Shown here piece after piece: positions 11,111 to 23,198 of a stretch of DNA of 64,000 bases. The notes beneath the pieces are model-generated. The model did not search any database and was not told the DNA's origin. It saw only the letters and a program-made list of their open reading frames with translations. Location of the stretch: assembly GCA_030765055.1 (NCBI GenBank), contig CM060950.1, forward strand, positions 460,995,839 through 461,059,838, in the 5' to 3' direction. Numbering within the stretch: the first letter of the stretch is position 1; every line of letters begins with the position of its first letter. The position numbers and the translations under genes are program-made. This DNA is from Mantis religiosa. Its lineage: Eukaryota > Arthropoda > Insecta > Mantodea > Mantidae.

Positions 11111-11489
11111 CAGCTTCATACTTTAGGTATTTATTCATTTTTAAATTTTACAGTATATGCATTTCCCTAAATGACGTCTAAATTTTACAACTTCTAGTAT
11201 TTGATTTGGAAGACTGCCAGGTTATAAGGGTGGTCTGAAAAGTTTCCAACCTCAGCATGAAGACGGCAGCACTCGTTCATCTGTTGACAATTACTAACCA
11301 AAGTTTCAGGCATTTTGGACGCTCAGTTATTATGTAACAGTCGTTCGAGTGAGTTGATGTGAGTGTTTTTATGAAAATGCACAAAATCGAGTATCGAGCT
11401 GTCATTAAATATTTGATCTTGAAAGAAAATACGCCTACGCAAATCAAATATGAGTTAGATTATGTGTATGGGGACTCTGCACCATCATT

Positions 11490-11876
11490 TACCTCCTTCT
11501 ACCCGGGAGTGATGGAAAACCCCGGGGCTCTTTCCATAGGGCAATACCTGTTTTCCTAAAAAGCCCCCCCCCCCCATCGACGACAACGTCAAGACGTGAT
11601 AGAAGTGGAAACGCCACTTACGCGCGTCAACCCCGCAGGGAAGACTACCGAAAAACCTCGGTGGGGCCGCCTGATGATCTAGCACACCTTCTACTAGCTC
11701 TGCAGGCATTTTAGGCAACCCTCTGCCCCCTCCGGGCGGCCGAAGCCTGGCAGGAGGTACCCGATCTCCTGCGGGTGTCGCGAACACACTGTCCCCTCGA
11801 GTACAACCCAATCCGAACAACTCCCCGACGGAAGGGACTCGGCAGTTCGGTCCGAGGTTCTTCCAGTAACGTCAGA
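11490..11876 (+). repeat. GC-rich dispersed repeat inserted in mariner 1
   Basis: Starts with CCTCCTTCTACCCGGGAG and ends with GTAACGTCAGAGGTACCACGAG, interrupting the transposase between DSAPSFT and VKFWAA. It has a poly-C tract (about 11565-11578). The same repeat occurs at 18085-18760. There is no coding sequence; dense open frames on both strands are a composition effect. Its class is unknown; it could be the body of a SINE or a fragment of a larger element. Confidence 0.75.
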
Positions 11877-12527
11877 GGTACCACGAGCAGTGAAATTTTG
11901 GGCAGCTAAATTAAAACGTGGCCGAAAGAGTTTGGGAGACGATGAACGTTCGGGACGTCCAAAAACTGCAACTACCGACGAAAACATCGCCAAAGTTCAC
12001 CAAATGGTGCTAGACGACCGCCGAATTAGTGTGTGAGACATAGCAGAGACTATGAACATGTCAAAAGAAAGTGTTTGTCACATATTAAATCGACATTTAG
12101 ACATGAGAAAGCTGTCCGCGCGTTTGGGTGCCGTGTTTGCTCACGTTAGACCAAAAACGTGTTCTAATGAACATTTCCAACGCTCTGTTGGCGCAGTTTA
12201 GGCACAATAAATCCGAGTTTTTGCACCGATTAATTACTGTAGATGAAACTTGGGTACACCATTATACGTCCGAAACAAAAATACAATCCAAACAGTGGAC
12301 TGCAAAGGAGAACCGGCTCAAAAAACTGTTTTTTAGGCCGCGAAAGTGATGGCGACTTTTTCTGGATAGTCATGGAGTTATTTTAATTGATTATCTTCAA
12401 AAAGCAAAAACCATTATAAGAGTACGCATCATTACTTGACAACTGAAGGCAGAACTTGCGAGAAAAAAAACGGCCACATTTGTAGAAAAAAAATCCTGTT
12501 TCACCAAGCCAACGCACCCTCTCACAC

Positions 12528-12973
12528 AGTAGTGTAATTGAGGGGAAACACGGTGGTTACCTCCCCCCCCCCCCAGTTAACCTTTGCAGGTGACGTATTA
12601 GATATTGGTGTGAGGAAGAGCCTGCGGAAGATTCAGTGGCGGGTTGTTAAACTATTCATATTTTATGTGCATAATGTGTATTAAATACCATTGTGAATTG
12701 CCCTTATATAGCTACAGGTTAATAATTATTAGTTCATAATTTAAGTGGAGTTCATATTCTTCTTAGCTTTGTCGATATTGGGCTCTGTAACGGGATATGT
12801 TGACTGTCCGCCACTTACTTGCATTTGTTTTAAAACACAAAAGTGTGTAGACGTACCGCAATAGCCAATGACAGTCAACTGTTGCCTTGCACCTCCGTGA
12901 CGCTAAACGAAAAGTTGAAGAAGGGGAGTCACCCTCAATGACACTCGTTGACATCTCTGGTCTAACATCTCAG
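12528..12973. mobile_element. Small non-coding insert with imperfect inverted ends (MITE-like)
   Basis: It separates the HQxNAPSHT motif from its continuation in mariner 1, so it is a later insertion. The ends AGTGTAATTGAGGGGAAACAC (about 12529) and GAGTCACCCTCAATGACACT (about 12927-12947) are imperfect inverted repeats. A poly-C run lies near 12563. No coding capacity. A target duplication could not be fixed. Confidence 0.5.
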
Positions 12974-13144
12974 CTGTTACAATGGCGAAAATTCAAGAAT
13001 TACGGTTTGAACTGCTTGACTATCCGCCTTACTCACCAGATCTAGCCGCCAAGCGACTTGTTTTTGGTCCCTCATCTGAAAATTGCGCTCAGAGTACAGA
13101 TTTTCGTCAAACAAGGAGGCGATCACCTTCGTGAACAATTATCT

Positions 13145-16100
13145 TGTAGAGAAAAACGTCGAGTACTATTTGAACGGGTTACAGAGATCGGAGCATCGCT
13201 GGGAGAAGTGTGTAAAGTTACAAGTAGACTATGTTGAAAAACGCCGAGTACTATTTGGACGGGTTACAGAGATGGGAGCATCGCTGGGGGAAGTGTGTAG
13301 AGTTACAAGTAGACTATGTTGAAAAACGCCGAGTACTATTTGGACGGGTTACAGAGATGGGAGCATCGCTGGGGGAAGTGTGTAGAGTTACAAGTAGACT
13401 ATGTTGAAAAACGCCGAGTACTATTTGGACGGGTTACAGAGATGGCAGTATCGCTGGGAGAAGTGTGTAGAGTTACAAGGAGACTATGTTGAAAAACGCC
13501 GAGCACTATTTGGACGGGTTACAGAAATGGGAGCATCGCTGGGAGAAGTGTGTAGAGTTACAAGGAGACTATGTTGAAAAACGCCGAGCACTATTTGGAC
13601 GGGTTACAGAGATGGGAGCATCGCTGGGAGAAGTGTGTAGAGTTACAAGGAGACTATGTTGAAAAACGCCGAGTACTATTTGGACGGTTTGCAGAGATGG
13701 GAGCATTGCTGGGAGAAGTGTGTAGAGCTACAAGGAGACTATGTTGAAAACCGCCGAGTACTATTTGGACGGGTTACAGAGATGGGAGCATCGCTGGAAG
13801 AATTGTGTAGAGTTATAAGGAGAATATGTTGAAAAACGCCGAGTACTATTTGGACGTGTTAAAGAGATGGGAGCATCACTGGGAGAAGTGTGTAGAGTTA
13901 TAAGGAGACTATGTTGAAAAACGCCGAGTACTATTTGGACGGGTTACAGAGATGCGAGCATCGCTAGGAGAAGTGTGTAGAGTTACAAGGAGACTATGTT
14001 GAAAAACGCCGAGTACTATTTGGACGGGTTACAGAGATGGGAGCATCGCTGGGAGAAGTGTGTAGAGTTACAAGGAGACTATGTTGAAAAATGCCGAGTA
14101 CTATTTGGACGGGTTACAGAGATGGGAACATCACTGGGAGAAGTGTGTAGAGTTACAAGGAGACTATGTTGAAAAACGCCGAGCACTATTTGGACGGGTT
14201 ACAGAGATGGGAGCATCGCTGTGAGAAGTGTGTAGAGCTACAAGGAGACTATGTTGAAAAACGCCGAGCACTATTTGGACGGGTTACAGAGATGCGAGCA
14301 ACGCTAGGAGAAGTGTGTAGAGTTACAAGGAGACTATGTTGAAAAACGCCGAGTACTATTTGGACAAGTTACAGAGATGGGAGCATCGCTGGGAGAAGTG
14401 TGTAGAGTTACAAGGAGACTATGTTGAAAAATGCCGAGTACAATTTGGACGGGTTACAGAGATGGGAACATCACTGGGAGAAGTGTGTAGAGTTACAAGG
14501 AGACTATGTTGAAAAACGCCGAGCACTATTTGGACGGGTTACAGAGATGGGAACATCACTGGGAGAAGTGTGTAGAGTTACAAGGAGACTATGTTGAAAA
14601 ACGCCGAGCACTATTTGGACGGGTTACAGCGATGGGAGCATCGCTGTGAGAAGTGTGTAGAGTTACAAGGAGACTATGTTGAAAAACGCCGAGCACTATT
14701 TGGACGGGTTACAGAGATGGGAGCATCGCTGTGAGAAGTGTGTAGAGTTACAAGGAGACTATGTTGAAAAACGCCGAGCACTATTTGGACGGGTTACAGA
14801 GATGGGAGCATCGCTGTGAGAAGTGTGTAGAGCTACAAGGAGACTATGTTGAAAAACGCCGAGTACTATTTGGACGGGTTACAGAGATGCGAGCAACGCT
14901 AGGAGAAGTGTGTAGAGTTACAAGGAGACTATGTTGAAAAACGCCGAGTACTATTTGGACGGGTTACAGAGATGGGAGCATCGCTGGGAGAAGTGTGTAG
15001 AGTTACAAGGAGACTATGTTGAAAAACGCCGAGCACTATTTGGACGGGTTACAGCGATGGGAGCATCGCTGTGAGAAGTGTGTAGAGTTACAAGGAGACT
15101 ATGTTGAAAAACGCCGAGCACTATTTGGACGGGTTACAGAGATGGGAGCATCGCTGTGAGAAGTGTGTAGAGTTACAAGGAGACTATGTTGAAAAACGCC
15201 GAGCACTATTTGGACGGGTTACAGAGATGGGAGCATCGCTGGGAGAAGTGTGTAGAGTTACAAGGAGACTATGCTGAAAAACGCCGAGTAGTATTTGGAC
15301 GGGTTACAGAGATGGAAGCATCGCTGGGAGAAGTGTGTAGAGTTACAAGGAGACTATGTTGAAAAACGCCGAGTACTATTTGGACGGGTTACAGAGATGG
15401 GAGCATCGCTGGGGGAAGTGTGTAGAGTTACAAGGAGACTATGTTGAAAAACGCCGAGCACTATTTGGACGGGTTACAGAGATGGGAGCATCGCTGGGGG
15501 AAGTGTGTAGAGCTACAAGGAGACTATGTTGAAAAACGCCGAGCACTATTTGGACGGGTTACAGAGATGGGAGCATCGCTGGGAGAAGTGTGTAGAGTTA
15601 CAAGGAGACTATGTTGAAAAACGCCGAGTACTATTTGGACGGGTTACAGAGATGGGAACATCGCTGGGAGAAGTGTGTAGAGTTACAAGGAGACTATGTT
15701 GAAAAACGCCGAGTACTGTTTGGACGGGTTACAGAGATGGGAGCATCGCTGGGGGAAGTGTGTAGAGCTACAGGGAGACTATGTTGAAAAACGCCGAGTA
15801 CTATTTGGACGGGTTACAGAGATGGGAGCATCGCTGGGAGACGTGTGTAGAGTTACAAGGAGACTATGTTGAAAAACGCCGAGTACTATTTGGACGGGTT
15901 ACAGAGATGGGAGCATCGCTGGGAGAAGTGTGTAGAGTTACAAGGAGACTATGTTGAAAAACGCCGAGTACTGTTTGGACAGGTTACAGAGATGGGAGCA
16001 TCGCTGGGAGAAGTGTAGAGTTACAAGGAGACTATGTTGAAAAACTCCGAGTACTGTTTGGACAGGTTACAGAGATGGGAGCATCGCTGGGAGAAGTGTA

Positions 16101-16378
16101 GAGTTACAAGGAGACTATGTTGAAAAACTCCGAGTACTGTTTGGACAGGTTACAGAGATGGGAGCATCGCTGGGAGAAGTGTAGAGTTACAAGGAGACTA
16201 TGTTGAAAAACGCCGAGTACTGTTTGGACGGGTTACAGAGATGGGAGCATCGCTGGGAGAAGTGTGTAGAGTTACAAGGAGACTATGTTGAAAAATGCCG
16301 AGTACTATTTGGACGGGTTACAGAGATGGGAACATCGCTGGGAGAAGTGTGTAGAGTTACAAGGAGACTATGTTGAAA
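13145..16378 (+). repeat. 85-bp minisatellite grown from the mariner transposase 3' end (~38 copies)
   Basis: Unit landmarks CAAGTAGACT/CAAGGAGACT fall at 13221, 13306 and 13391, giving a period of 85 bp. Three units near 16010-16190 are 83 bp (loss of TG in AGTGTGTAGAG). The first unit is in frame and encodes the transposase C-terminal stretch (EHRWEKCVKLQVDYVEK). Since 85 is not a multiple of 3, later units cannot keep the frame. The same coding end occurs once only in mariner 3 (about 44440-44520). Variants such as GAGTACTATT/GAGCACTATT and GGGAGAAG/TGAGAAG recur in blocks, suggesting multi-unit duplications. Confidence 0.95.
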
Positions 16379-16456
16379 AATAATAAAAAGGAAAAAAGTT
16401 TTGAAAAAATGTCTTGTGTCTTTATTAGGTCGGAAACTTTTCAGACCACCTATGTA

Positions 16457-17746
16457 AAAGTAAATTCGACAGTAACAAGGCATCTATACATTCGATCTGA
16501 ATATATTCATTAATGTCCGTTCCCTTAATGAAGTGTGTAGAAAAATTTATGATATATAGGTTGGCCATATGTGTTGATACTTCTCTTATATCTGCATTAA
16601 TTAATGTATTTTATACCTGTCAAGATTTCTGAGCCCCGCTTTTTTTTTATTCCGCTTGGACGCTGGGTAATGAAATATGCACTCTAATTAAAGCTTCTTA
16701 GGTCCGCGTCACAGAGGCATAAATATTCTTTGGCTTATGGGCGCAGTGCTTACTGTAATGAGATCGGCCATAAATATCCGTTGCTAAAGGAAACAAAGAG
16801 ATAAACGTTGCTCTGCGAAATGTCACGTACTTGTTTTTTAATTTAATATCAGCGCGGACTCCCACATTGTTGAACACGTCAGCTAGGAGTGCATTATAGA
16901 AGATGGCGTCACTGCTTATGGCTCATCATCAGCAGGAAATGACTTTCATTATAACAAACCCTGTATTAATAGACATCGCCTCGTAATGTACACTCGTGCC
17001 GCGATATTCAGGTGCGTTCGCGCCAATCTTCTAATATTTACTACGTACATACTTAACAATCTGTTGACTTACAACCAAAAATTTGGTTTCGAAATTTCAC
17101 GGAAACTACACGTTTTAAGGCTTATGCGTCATGTTAAAGAGGTCCCGAGCTCGAATCTTGGTTAGGGTTTGGGATTTAATTACGGAGGCCACCATGCTGG
17201 GCACAATGTACAGACGCGAGCAAACGCATTCCGATGCATGCAAGACTGACCTACGAGAGGGAGGCGGGTTTCTTATCAGTTGTGCCAGGACGGTTCAGTT
17301 GCCTTATACCTGACGAGCGAGTTCGGCGCACAGGTATTTAAACCTCAATGGAAAATAAAAACAATTTTGCCACATGAAACGTAGGTGGTTTTATACAACT
17401 CTCCAGTATGAACTTAAGTATTTATCGATCCTTTTCCTATTGACGTCATTTTCTCTCTCTCTCTCTCTCCCTCTCTCGTACACACATACTTCAACCATTT
17501 TAATTCCCCTTCTTCTTTCTAAATGCATTTCCAATACTCAAACTGGTAGTTATATCTGGAAAGAAATACTTCTACCTTTCACAGGTTAGCGTATAATATA
17601 TAATATTAAAATGCGTGGTATTTAAAATAAAGTGGATCTTGTTCCGAAAATAAATACATTAATTATTCCGTTTGTTACAGTTCACAGGAACAGCTTATCT
17701 GAATATATTTCTAAAATTAATATAGCCACCAAATTAAAAAACAATA
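16457..17746. other. No gene recognised; B-box-like fragment near 17145
   Basis: A+T-rich DNA without a supported gene. At 17142-17160, GGTCCCGAGCTCGAATCTTGG resembles the SINE-A B box, so a short SINE remnant may be present. A short (TC)n run lies at about 17450-17476. Confidence 0.45.
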
Positions 17747-17974
<228 letters not shown>

Positions 17975-18084
17975 TCCGAGAGCTTCTTGTGCGTCAGAAC
18001 CTAGGAGGAAGGATGAGATGAAAGTACCCTACAGCCGTGGTGAGCCTCTTAATCGTAGAGGATCTACCCAAAAGTCCGAAGAGC

Positions 18085-18760
18085 CTGGCCTCCTTCAACC
18101 CGGGAGCGATGCAGAACTCCGGGGTCTTTCCATAGGGCAATAACTAATTTCTTAAAAAAGCCTCCCGTTTACAACAACGTCAAGACGGGTGGAAGTAGAT
18201 ACGCCAGTTTTGCGCATCAACCCCGCAGGGAAGACTACCAAATAACCTCGGTGGGACCGCCTGGTGATCTGGCACACCTTCTACTAGCTCTGCAGGCTAG
18301 TACCCGGCACTAATAAGGCAACCCTCTACCCACTCCGGGCCGGAGTGGGTGTCAGGAACACACTGCCCCCTCGAGTCCAACCCAATCCGAAGAACTCCGG
18401 GGTCTTTCCATAGGGCAATAACTGATTTCTTAAAAAGCCTCCCGTTTACAACAACGTCAAGACGGGTGGAAGTAGATACGCCAGTTTTGCGCATCAACCC
18501 CCCAGGGAAGACTACCGATAACCTCGGTGGGACCGCCTGGTGATCTGGCACACCTTCTACTAGCTCTGCAGGCTAGTAACCGGGAATTATAAGGCAACCC
18601 TCTACCCACTCCGGGCCGGAGGTACCCAATTTCACGTGGGTGTCAGGAACACACTGCCCCCTCGAGTCCAACCCAATCCGAACAACTGCCCGACGGGACG
18701 GGCTCGACAGTTTGGCCCGATGTTCCTCTAGTAACGTCAGAGGTATTACGAGTGCTAAGG
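18085..18760 (+). repeat. GC-rich dispersed repeat with 278-bp tandem duplication
   Basis: Same family as the insert at 11490-11876 (CCTCCTTC-ACCCGGGAG start, GTAACGTCAGAGGT end). A 278-bp segment is duplicated: AGAACTCCGGGGTCTTTCC recurs at 18113 and 18391. The first unit runs to AACCCAATCCGA and jumps back to the start of the second. No coding content. Confidence 0.8.
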
Positions 18761-19092
18761 GTTCGCAGCGCCCACACCACAACAGCTAAAGGGGACGGAT
18801 TCTCTCCCCTACGGGTGGTGAGGGTGTAGGCAGCTCCAGGTCGCCATAGAAAGCCTGCTTCTACCCAGCCAGGTCCGGTTTATCAAACAGTCCCCTATGT
18901 AAGGGCAGCCGGCCGACCACAACGCCTCCCCTCAGCCGGACACCAGCCTCTTCGTTCACTCTTGCTATCTGTAAGGACCGGATGGAGAGAATGACACGAA
19001 AGGAAGTGAAACAGGTCAGGTAGACCGATCATGGGAGTCGAACCCGGGCTTCCCGAATGTAGTCACAGACGTTACCGCCTGACCCACCTCGC
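18761..19092 (-). repeat. Probable tRNA-derived SINE, GC-rich body (minus)
   Basis: At the right end the minus strand has a tRNA-like head: GTGGGTCAGGCGGTAACG as A-box region and GCCCGGGTTCGACTCCCATG as B box (plus positions about 19028-19085). The rest is GC-rich and non-coding and abuts the GC-rich repeat on its left. It may be a separate SINE family or part of the same composite repeat. Confidence 0.5.
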
Positions 19093-19498
19093 TTGGTGTT
19101 AATTAATTTTGTTTCCATCCACGTGAAATTTGAGAGAAACTTCCACGAAATAGACGATCTAGTACAGAAAGGAAATAGGGAGGATTGGCTTTGTGGTATC
19201 TCCTTTGACTTTGTAGTGTAAGTTATGACAGAGCAGAACTTCTCCCATGTAGCACTTGCTGCCAAACGCTCCAGACTGGGGATGCAATAAACATCTTCAC
19301 TTAGCTGTCACAGGTAGTACGTTACATTAATGGTTACCACTAACAATTCACTTGTTTGTTTACATGGCTATCATGTTCACAGTTACACAACATGTAATGG
19401 TCACCACTAACATAGTTATCACGTTCACAGTAACACTACGTTAATGACTGATATACCTACAGTATTATCCTATTCCCATTGTACCTGTCAGGAAATAT
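19093..19498. other. No feature recognised
   Basis: About 400 bp without coding sequence. The segment GGTTACCACTAACAATTCAC / GGTCACCACTAACATAG (about 19332 and 19396) is a loose local duplication including GTTCACAGTTACAC/GTTCACAGTAACAC. Confidence 0.4.
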
Positions 19499-19655
19499 GT
19501 AATAGTAGCTCAATGGTTAGAGCGGCTGGATGGAGACCAGAAGATCCGCGGTTCAAATTCCGGCTATGGCATTGAATTTTTCAGCTTGGCTCTACCCTTT
19601 CATAGTGCGTCCTTCGCACGGCTAGTGTGAAAGAACAATTAATTTCCAATAATAG
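19499..19655 (+). repeat. SINE-C copy (tRNA-derived)
   Basis: A box GTAGCTCAATGGTTAGAGCGG at 19506 and B box GCGGTTCAAATTCCGGC at about 19546, followed by the family tail ATTGAATTTTTCAGC ... GGCTAGTGTGAAAGAACAATTAATTTCC. It does not fold as a functional tRNA (no matching acceptor stem), so it is a SINE, not a tRNA gene. Confidence 0.8.
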
Positions 19656-19964
19656 GACCACGTGCAACTGTGAGAGAATATAATACACAATTGGGAGATT
19701 ACATTACACTATTTACATCTCAGAGAAAATGTTGAAAGTGTCCTCCACAAGCGTCTATACATGTTTGCACTCGTCTCACTATATTCTCTCAAGTTTTACG
19801 GAGAGTATCCTCGCCAATGTTACTTATTTCGGTTCGAATGGATTCCTCGAGAACATCAATTGTCCCTAGCCTATTGTTGTATACTCTATTTTTAGATACC
19901 TCCACAAGAAAACGTCCGGTGTGGGTTGGCACACCTGTCAAATAACAAAACACAATCAGAGAGA

Positions 19965-20720
19965 AATTTTGGAAATTAAGTGATGCAAAAGTTTTAAGGA
20001 AGGCATTTTTGTCGGACCACAAATAAGAGAACTTGTAAAGGATCGTGCATTTGACCAAGTTTTGGAGGGGAAAGCAAAGGAAGTTTAGGAAACCTTAATG
20101 GGCGTTGTTCATGGACTTTTAGGCAACAAAAGAGATGACAACAAGCATTTGGCGACAGTGCTGCTGCAACATGTTCCTTAAGATCCATTTTCTCCACTCT
20201 CACCTAGTCTTTTTCCCTCCTAGTTGTGGAACTGTTAGTGATGAACATTGGGAGAAGAGATTCCATCAGGACATTTCTGTTATGGAACAAAGATATCAGA
20301 GGCTGACCCCGTAGCTCAGTCGGTAGAGCACCTGCCTGCCGTGTTAGGGGTCCCGGGTTTGACTCCCGACGGTGGGGATTTTTCTCCGACCAAGAAAATT
20401 CCCCCATCTTCCCCAGAGTCTGGAAGTATGAATGAGAGTGTGAATGTGCACGTGATCTAATGATTAAAAACCAAAGATAACGAGTTAACACCTTCAGTAT
20501 GTTCCAAAGAAGAACGGCCGCCGATATGACCATAGCAGTTAAAGGCGGGGTATAAATGGAACAAGGAAAAAAAAAGATACAAGGCCATTGGAATGAAGTA
20601 ATGCTTGCGGATTACTGTTGGTCTTTGTATAGGGATTCTGCGGAACTCCATCACAAGAGGCAAGCTAAAAGACGACGAAGTCAATAGGCTACCACATGAT
20701 TCTTTTCAGACACGACTATA
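19965..20720 (+). pseudogene. Relative of the CACTGG-transposon protein, split by SINE-D
   Basis: Shifting plus-strand frames match the protein encoded on the minus strand at 36540-37494: KLSDAKVLRKAFLSDHK (about 19977-20030), GLLGNKRDDNKHLATVLLQH (about 20118-20175) against GNHKAENYRDIVADLLHS, then SDEHWERRFHQDISVMEQRYQ (about 20240-20298) against SDEHGERFHQ. SINE-D interrupts at RYQ, and the frame resumes after it as RYQGHWNEVMLADYCWSL (about 20571-20625). This is a diverged, decayed second copy of an arthropod multicopy family whose biochemical function I do not know. Confidence 0.8.
20299..20577 (+). repeat. SINE-D copy (tRNA-derived)
   Basis: Head GTAGCTCAGTCGGTAGAGCACCTGCC (A box at about 20311) and GGTCCCGGGTTTGACTCCC (B box at about 20349) are close to a real tRNA. 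The body includes TTCCCCAGAGTCTGG and GAACGGCCGCCGATATGACC, and the 3' end is GGGGTATAAATGGAACAAGG plus poly-A. The flanking AGATATCAG / AGATACAAG looks like a diverged target duplication. A second copy is at 48505-48762. Confidence 0.9.
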
Positions 20721-21257
20721 TGCGAAGTATTTTTCCAGCAATTTAGAACTGTATTTACCAGTTAAAAAATCAAATGCACTTTCATTGTTGTTAGCATGTA
20801 TGTAATTAAAATGTATCCTTTTCTCTCAATCCGTTAATATGTAATACTTCCACCTTGTGTATATCATAGAAACTAGAGCTAATAATTTTTTTTCCTTGTC
20901 ATATTTGTTTTTCTCAACCCAAAATTAGTAGGAATTGCTGCATGAAGTGCTCGAAACATTCAAAAATTATTTTTGGTTGCCTAGTGTTATCAAGAAAACT
21001 GGATACAAGTTCCATGGTGTTATTAGATGTATGGCATGTTGCTCCATCTTGCTGGAAATAACCTTCTCTCAATTCGATATCATCTCCGTAAAACTTCAGA
21101 GCATATGGTGAGACTAGTACAATCATGTATAGATGTTGATGGAGGACACTTCTAACATTTTCTCTCAGATGTAAATAGTGTAATATAATTTCCCAATTGT
21201 GTATTATATGCTCCTAAACCTGCCCGTGTGTTCTATTGAACTGGTCCAGGTTTATTA

Positions 21258-21260
<3 letters not shown>

Positions 21261-21299
<39 letters not shown>
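21261..21299. repeat. (TA)n microsatellite
   Basis: About 19 TA dinucleotides. The adjacent 21300-21735 contains no recognised feature apart from a B-box-like GGGGTTCGAATCTCGGCC at about 21630. Confidence 0.95.
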
Positions 21300-21301
<2 letters not shown>

Positions 21302-21739
21302 TTATGAAGAAAGTTTTAGAAGAATGGGGAGAAAGAAGTGTGATTCTAACACATTCTCTAGCCTATATATGAGAAGGAACTCTGAATCCACTTAAAAATT
21401 TTGTGTTATGATTCACCGGAAATAAACGTTTTGAGGTTAAGTGCAATGAACACAAATATATTTGTATGAACACAAAAGTCATTCTGAATGCCCGATGTGG
21501 AATTATGGATATATGCTATAGACTAATTTTACACACTTAAGAATACAGATCTCGTCAAAGGTAACCAGTAATGAATCTGGTAATACACAAGTTTCAATTA
21601 CTTGAACTACCTTTTTTCCCAAGTCTGAGCGGGGTTCGAATCTCGGCCTGATAACAGATTTTTCACAGGGGTTTTCCCCTATTCTTAAAGGAGAATGTCA
21701 ACCATTTTTTTTGACAGCCATGTTTACTGATTTTTCAAC

Positions 21740-22047
21740 TAGGGTGGGCATTGGGCGCATAAAATGAACGACGTGTTGAAGCAGATATGTATGGGCCATT
21801 CTTGGATAAATGCAGAGTATGGGTATAGAGGCTTCTGGAGAGAAGTTAAGTTTAGAAGATGTTGACAGACAAGACATTTTTGCCAATACAAGTGACAAAA
21901 GCTCACTGAGATTATATAGAGAAATAAAAACAACTTGGGGGAGGGAAGGATATATAGATATACGTAGTAAGTTAGGGCGAGAACAGAAGTGAGAAACTTG
22001 AAAGGTGTAGGTCAAGAGAGGGAGCTAGATAAATGTCCATTGTGTGG
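21740..22047 (+). pseudogene. LINE C-terminal fragment ending in microsatellite
   Basis: Same LINE as the nested copy at 50226-50973: GHSWINAEYGYRGFWREVK near 21795-21850, then CAAGACATTTTTGCCAATAC, and a zinc-finger start DKCPLCG at about 22030-22047. The frame is broken by stops and the element stops at the (ATA)n array, so its last zinc-finger part is missing. In intact non-LTR elements this region follows the reverse transcriptase and helps bind nucleic acid. Confidence 0.75.

Positions 22048-23198
<1,151 letters not shown>

Larger units (their letters stand above)
11359..13220 (+). pseudogene. Mariner 1 transposase (DD34D), broken
   Basis: The N-terminal helix-turn-helix part (from about 11371) includes EYRAVIKYLILKENTP and ends at DSAPSFT where the GC-rich repeat enters. 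It resumes at about 11883 with VKFWAAKLKRGRKSL and the SGRPKTATTDENI linker, then SVCHILNRHLDMRKLSARLG, with a stop in DDRRISV*DIAE and later frameshifts. Around 12485-12520 the second catalytic motif reads ILFHQANAPSHT, so the catalytic Asp has become Ala. After the 446-bp insert the third catalytic region appears as ELLDYPPYSPDLA (about 13005-13050), and the C-terminal end starts the 85-bp array. The family cuts and pastes at TA. This copy cannot be active: it has two insertions, stops and a lost catalytic residue. Confidence 0.88.
11225..16454 (+). mobile_element. Mariner 1, enlarged to 5.2 kb by insertions and a minisatellite
   Basis: Bounded by mariner-type inverted repeats: AGGGTGGTCTGAAAAGTTTCC from about 11227 and GGAAACTTTTCAGACCACC ending at 16450, with flanking TA at 11223-11224 and 16455-16456. 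A standard mariner is about 1.3 kb. The excess is a GC-rich repeat (about 11490-11876), a 446-bp insert (12528-12973) and an 85-bp tandem array (about 13145-16378). Mariner 3 at 44384-45567 is a relative without the array. Confidence 0.9.
19700..21126 (-). pseudogene. Tc1/mariner-superfamily transposase remnants
   Basis: The upstream piece (20914-21126) has the second catalytic block, EGYFQQDGATCHTSNNTMEL, matching the FQQDGA.xH motif of this superfamily. The downstream piece (about 19720-19960) carries the end of the protein: FLVEVSKNRVYNN, in the place where relatives have FLWGYLK(N/D)xVY, then RRVQTCIDACGGHFQHFL, a typical C-terminal ending. The N-terminal DNA-binding part and the first catalytic Asp are missing, and the middle is interrupted. 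Non-functional. The family is clear at superfamily level only. Confidence 0.75.
19678..21217 (-). mobile_element. DDE transposon with ~108-bp inverted ends, interrupted
   Basis: 19678-19785 and 21108-21217 are inverted copies of each other (shared ATAATACACAATTGGGA, CACTATTTACATCTCAGAG and TCCTCCACAAGCGTCTATACAT versus its complement). The left copy, read on the minus strand, is the transposase C terminus. The right copy is either a long terminal inverted repeat or a foldback rearrangement. A plus-strand gene fragment (about 19965-20720) that itself carries SINE-D separates the two transposase parts. Confidence 0.65.

Noticed and set aside
11485..11993. Overlapping ~100-codon minus-strand frames in the GC-rich repeat (also 18297-18782)
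   Set aside because: They result from high G+C and low stop frequency; the frames are not conserved between the two repeat copies.
20305..20375. Functional tRNA gene (also 19504, 30831, 48505, 58478, 60493)
   Set aside because: Only A and B boxes are preserved. Acceptor and anticodon stems do not close, and each is followed by a SINE body, tail and in several cases target duplications.
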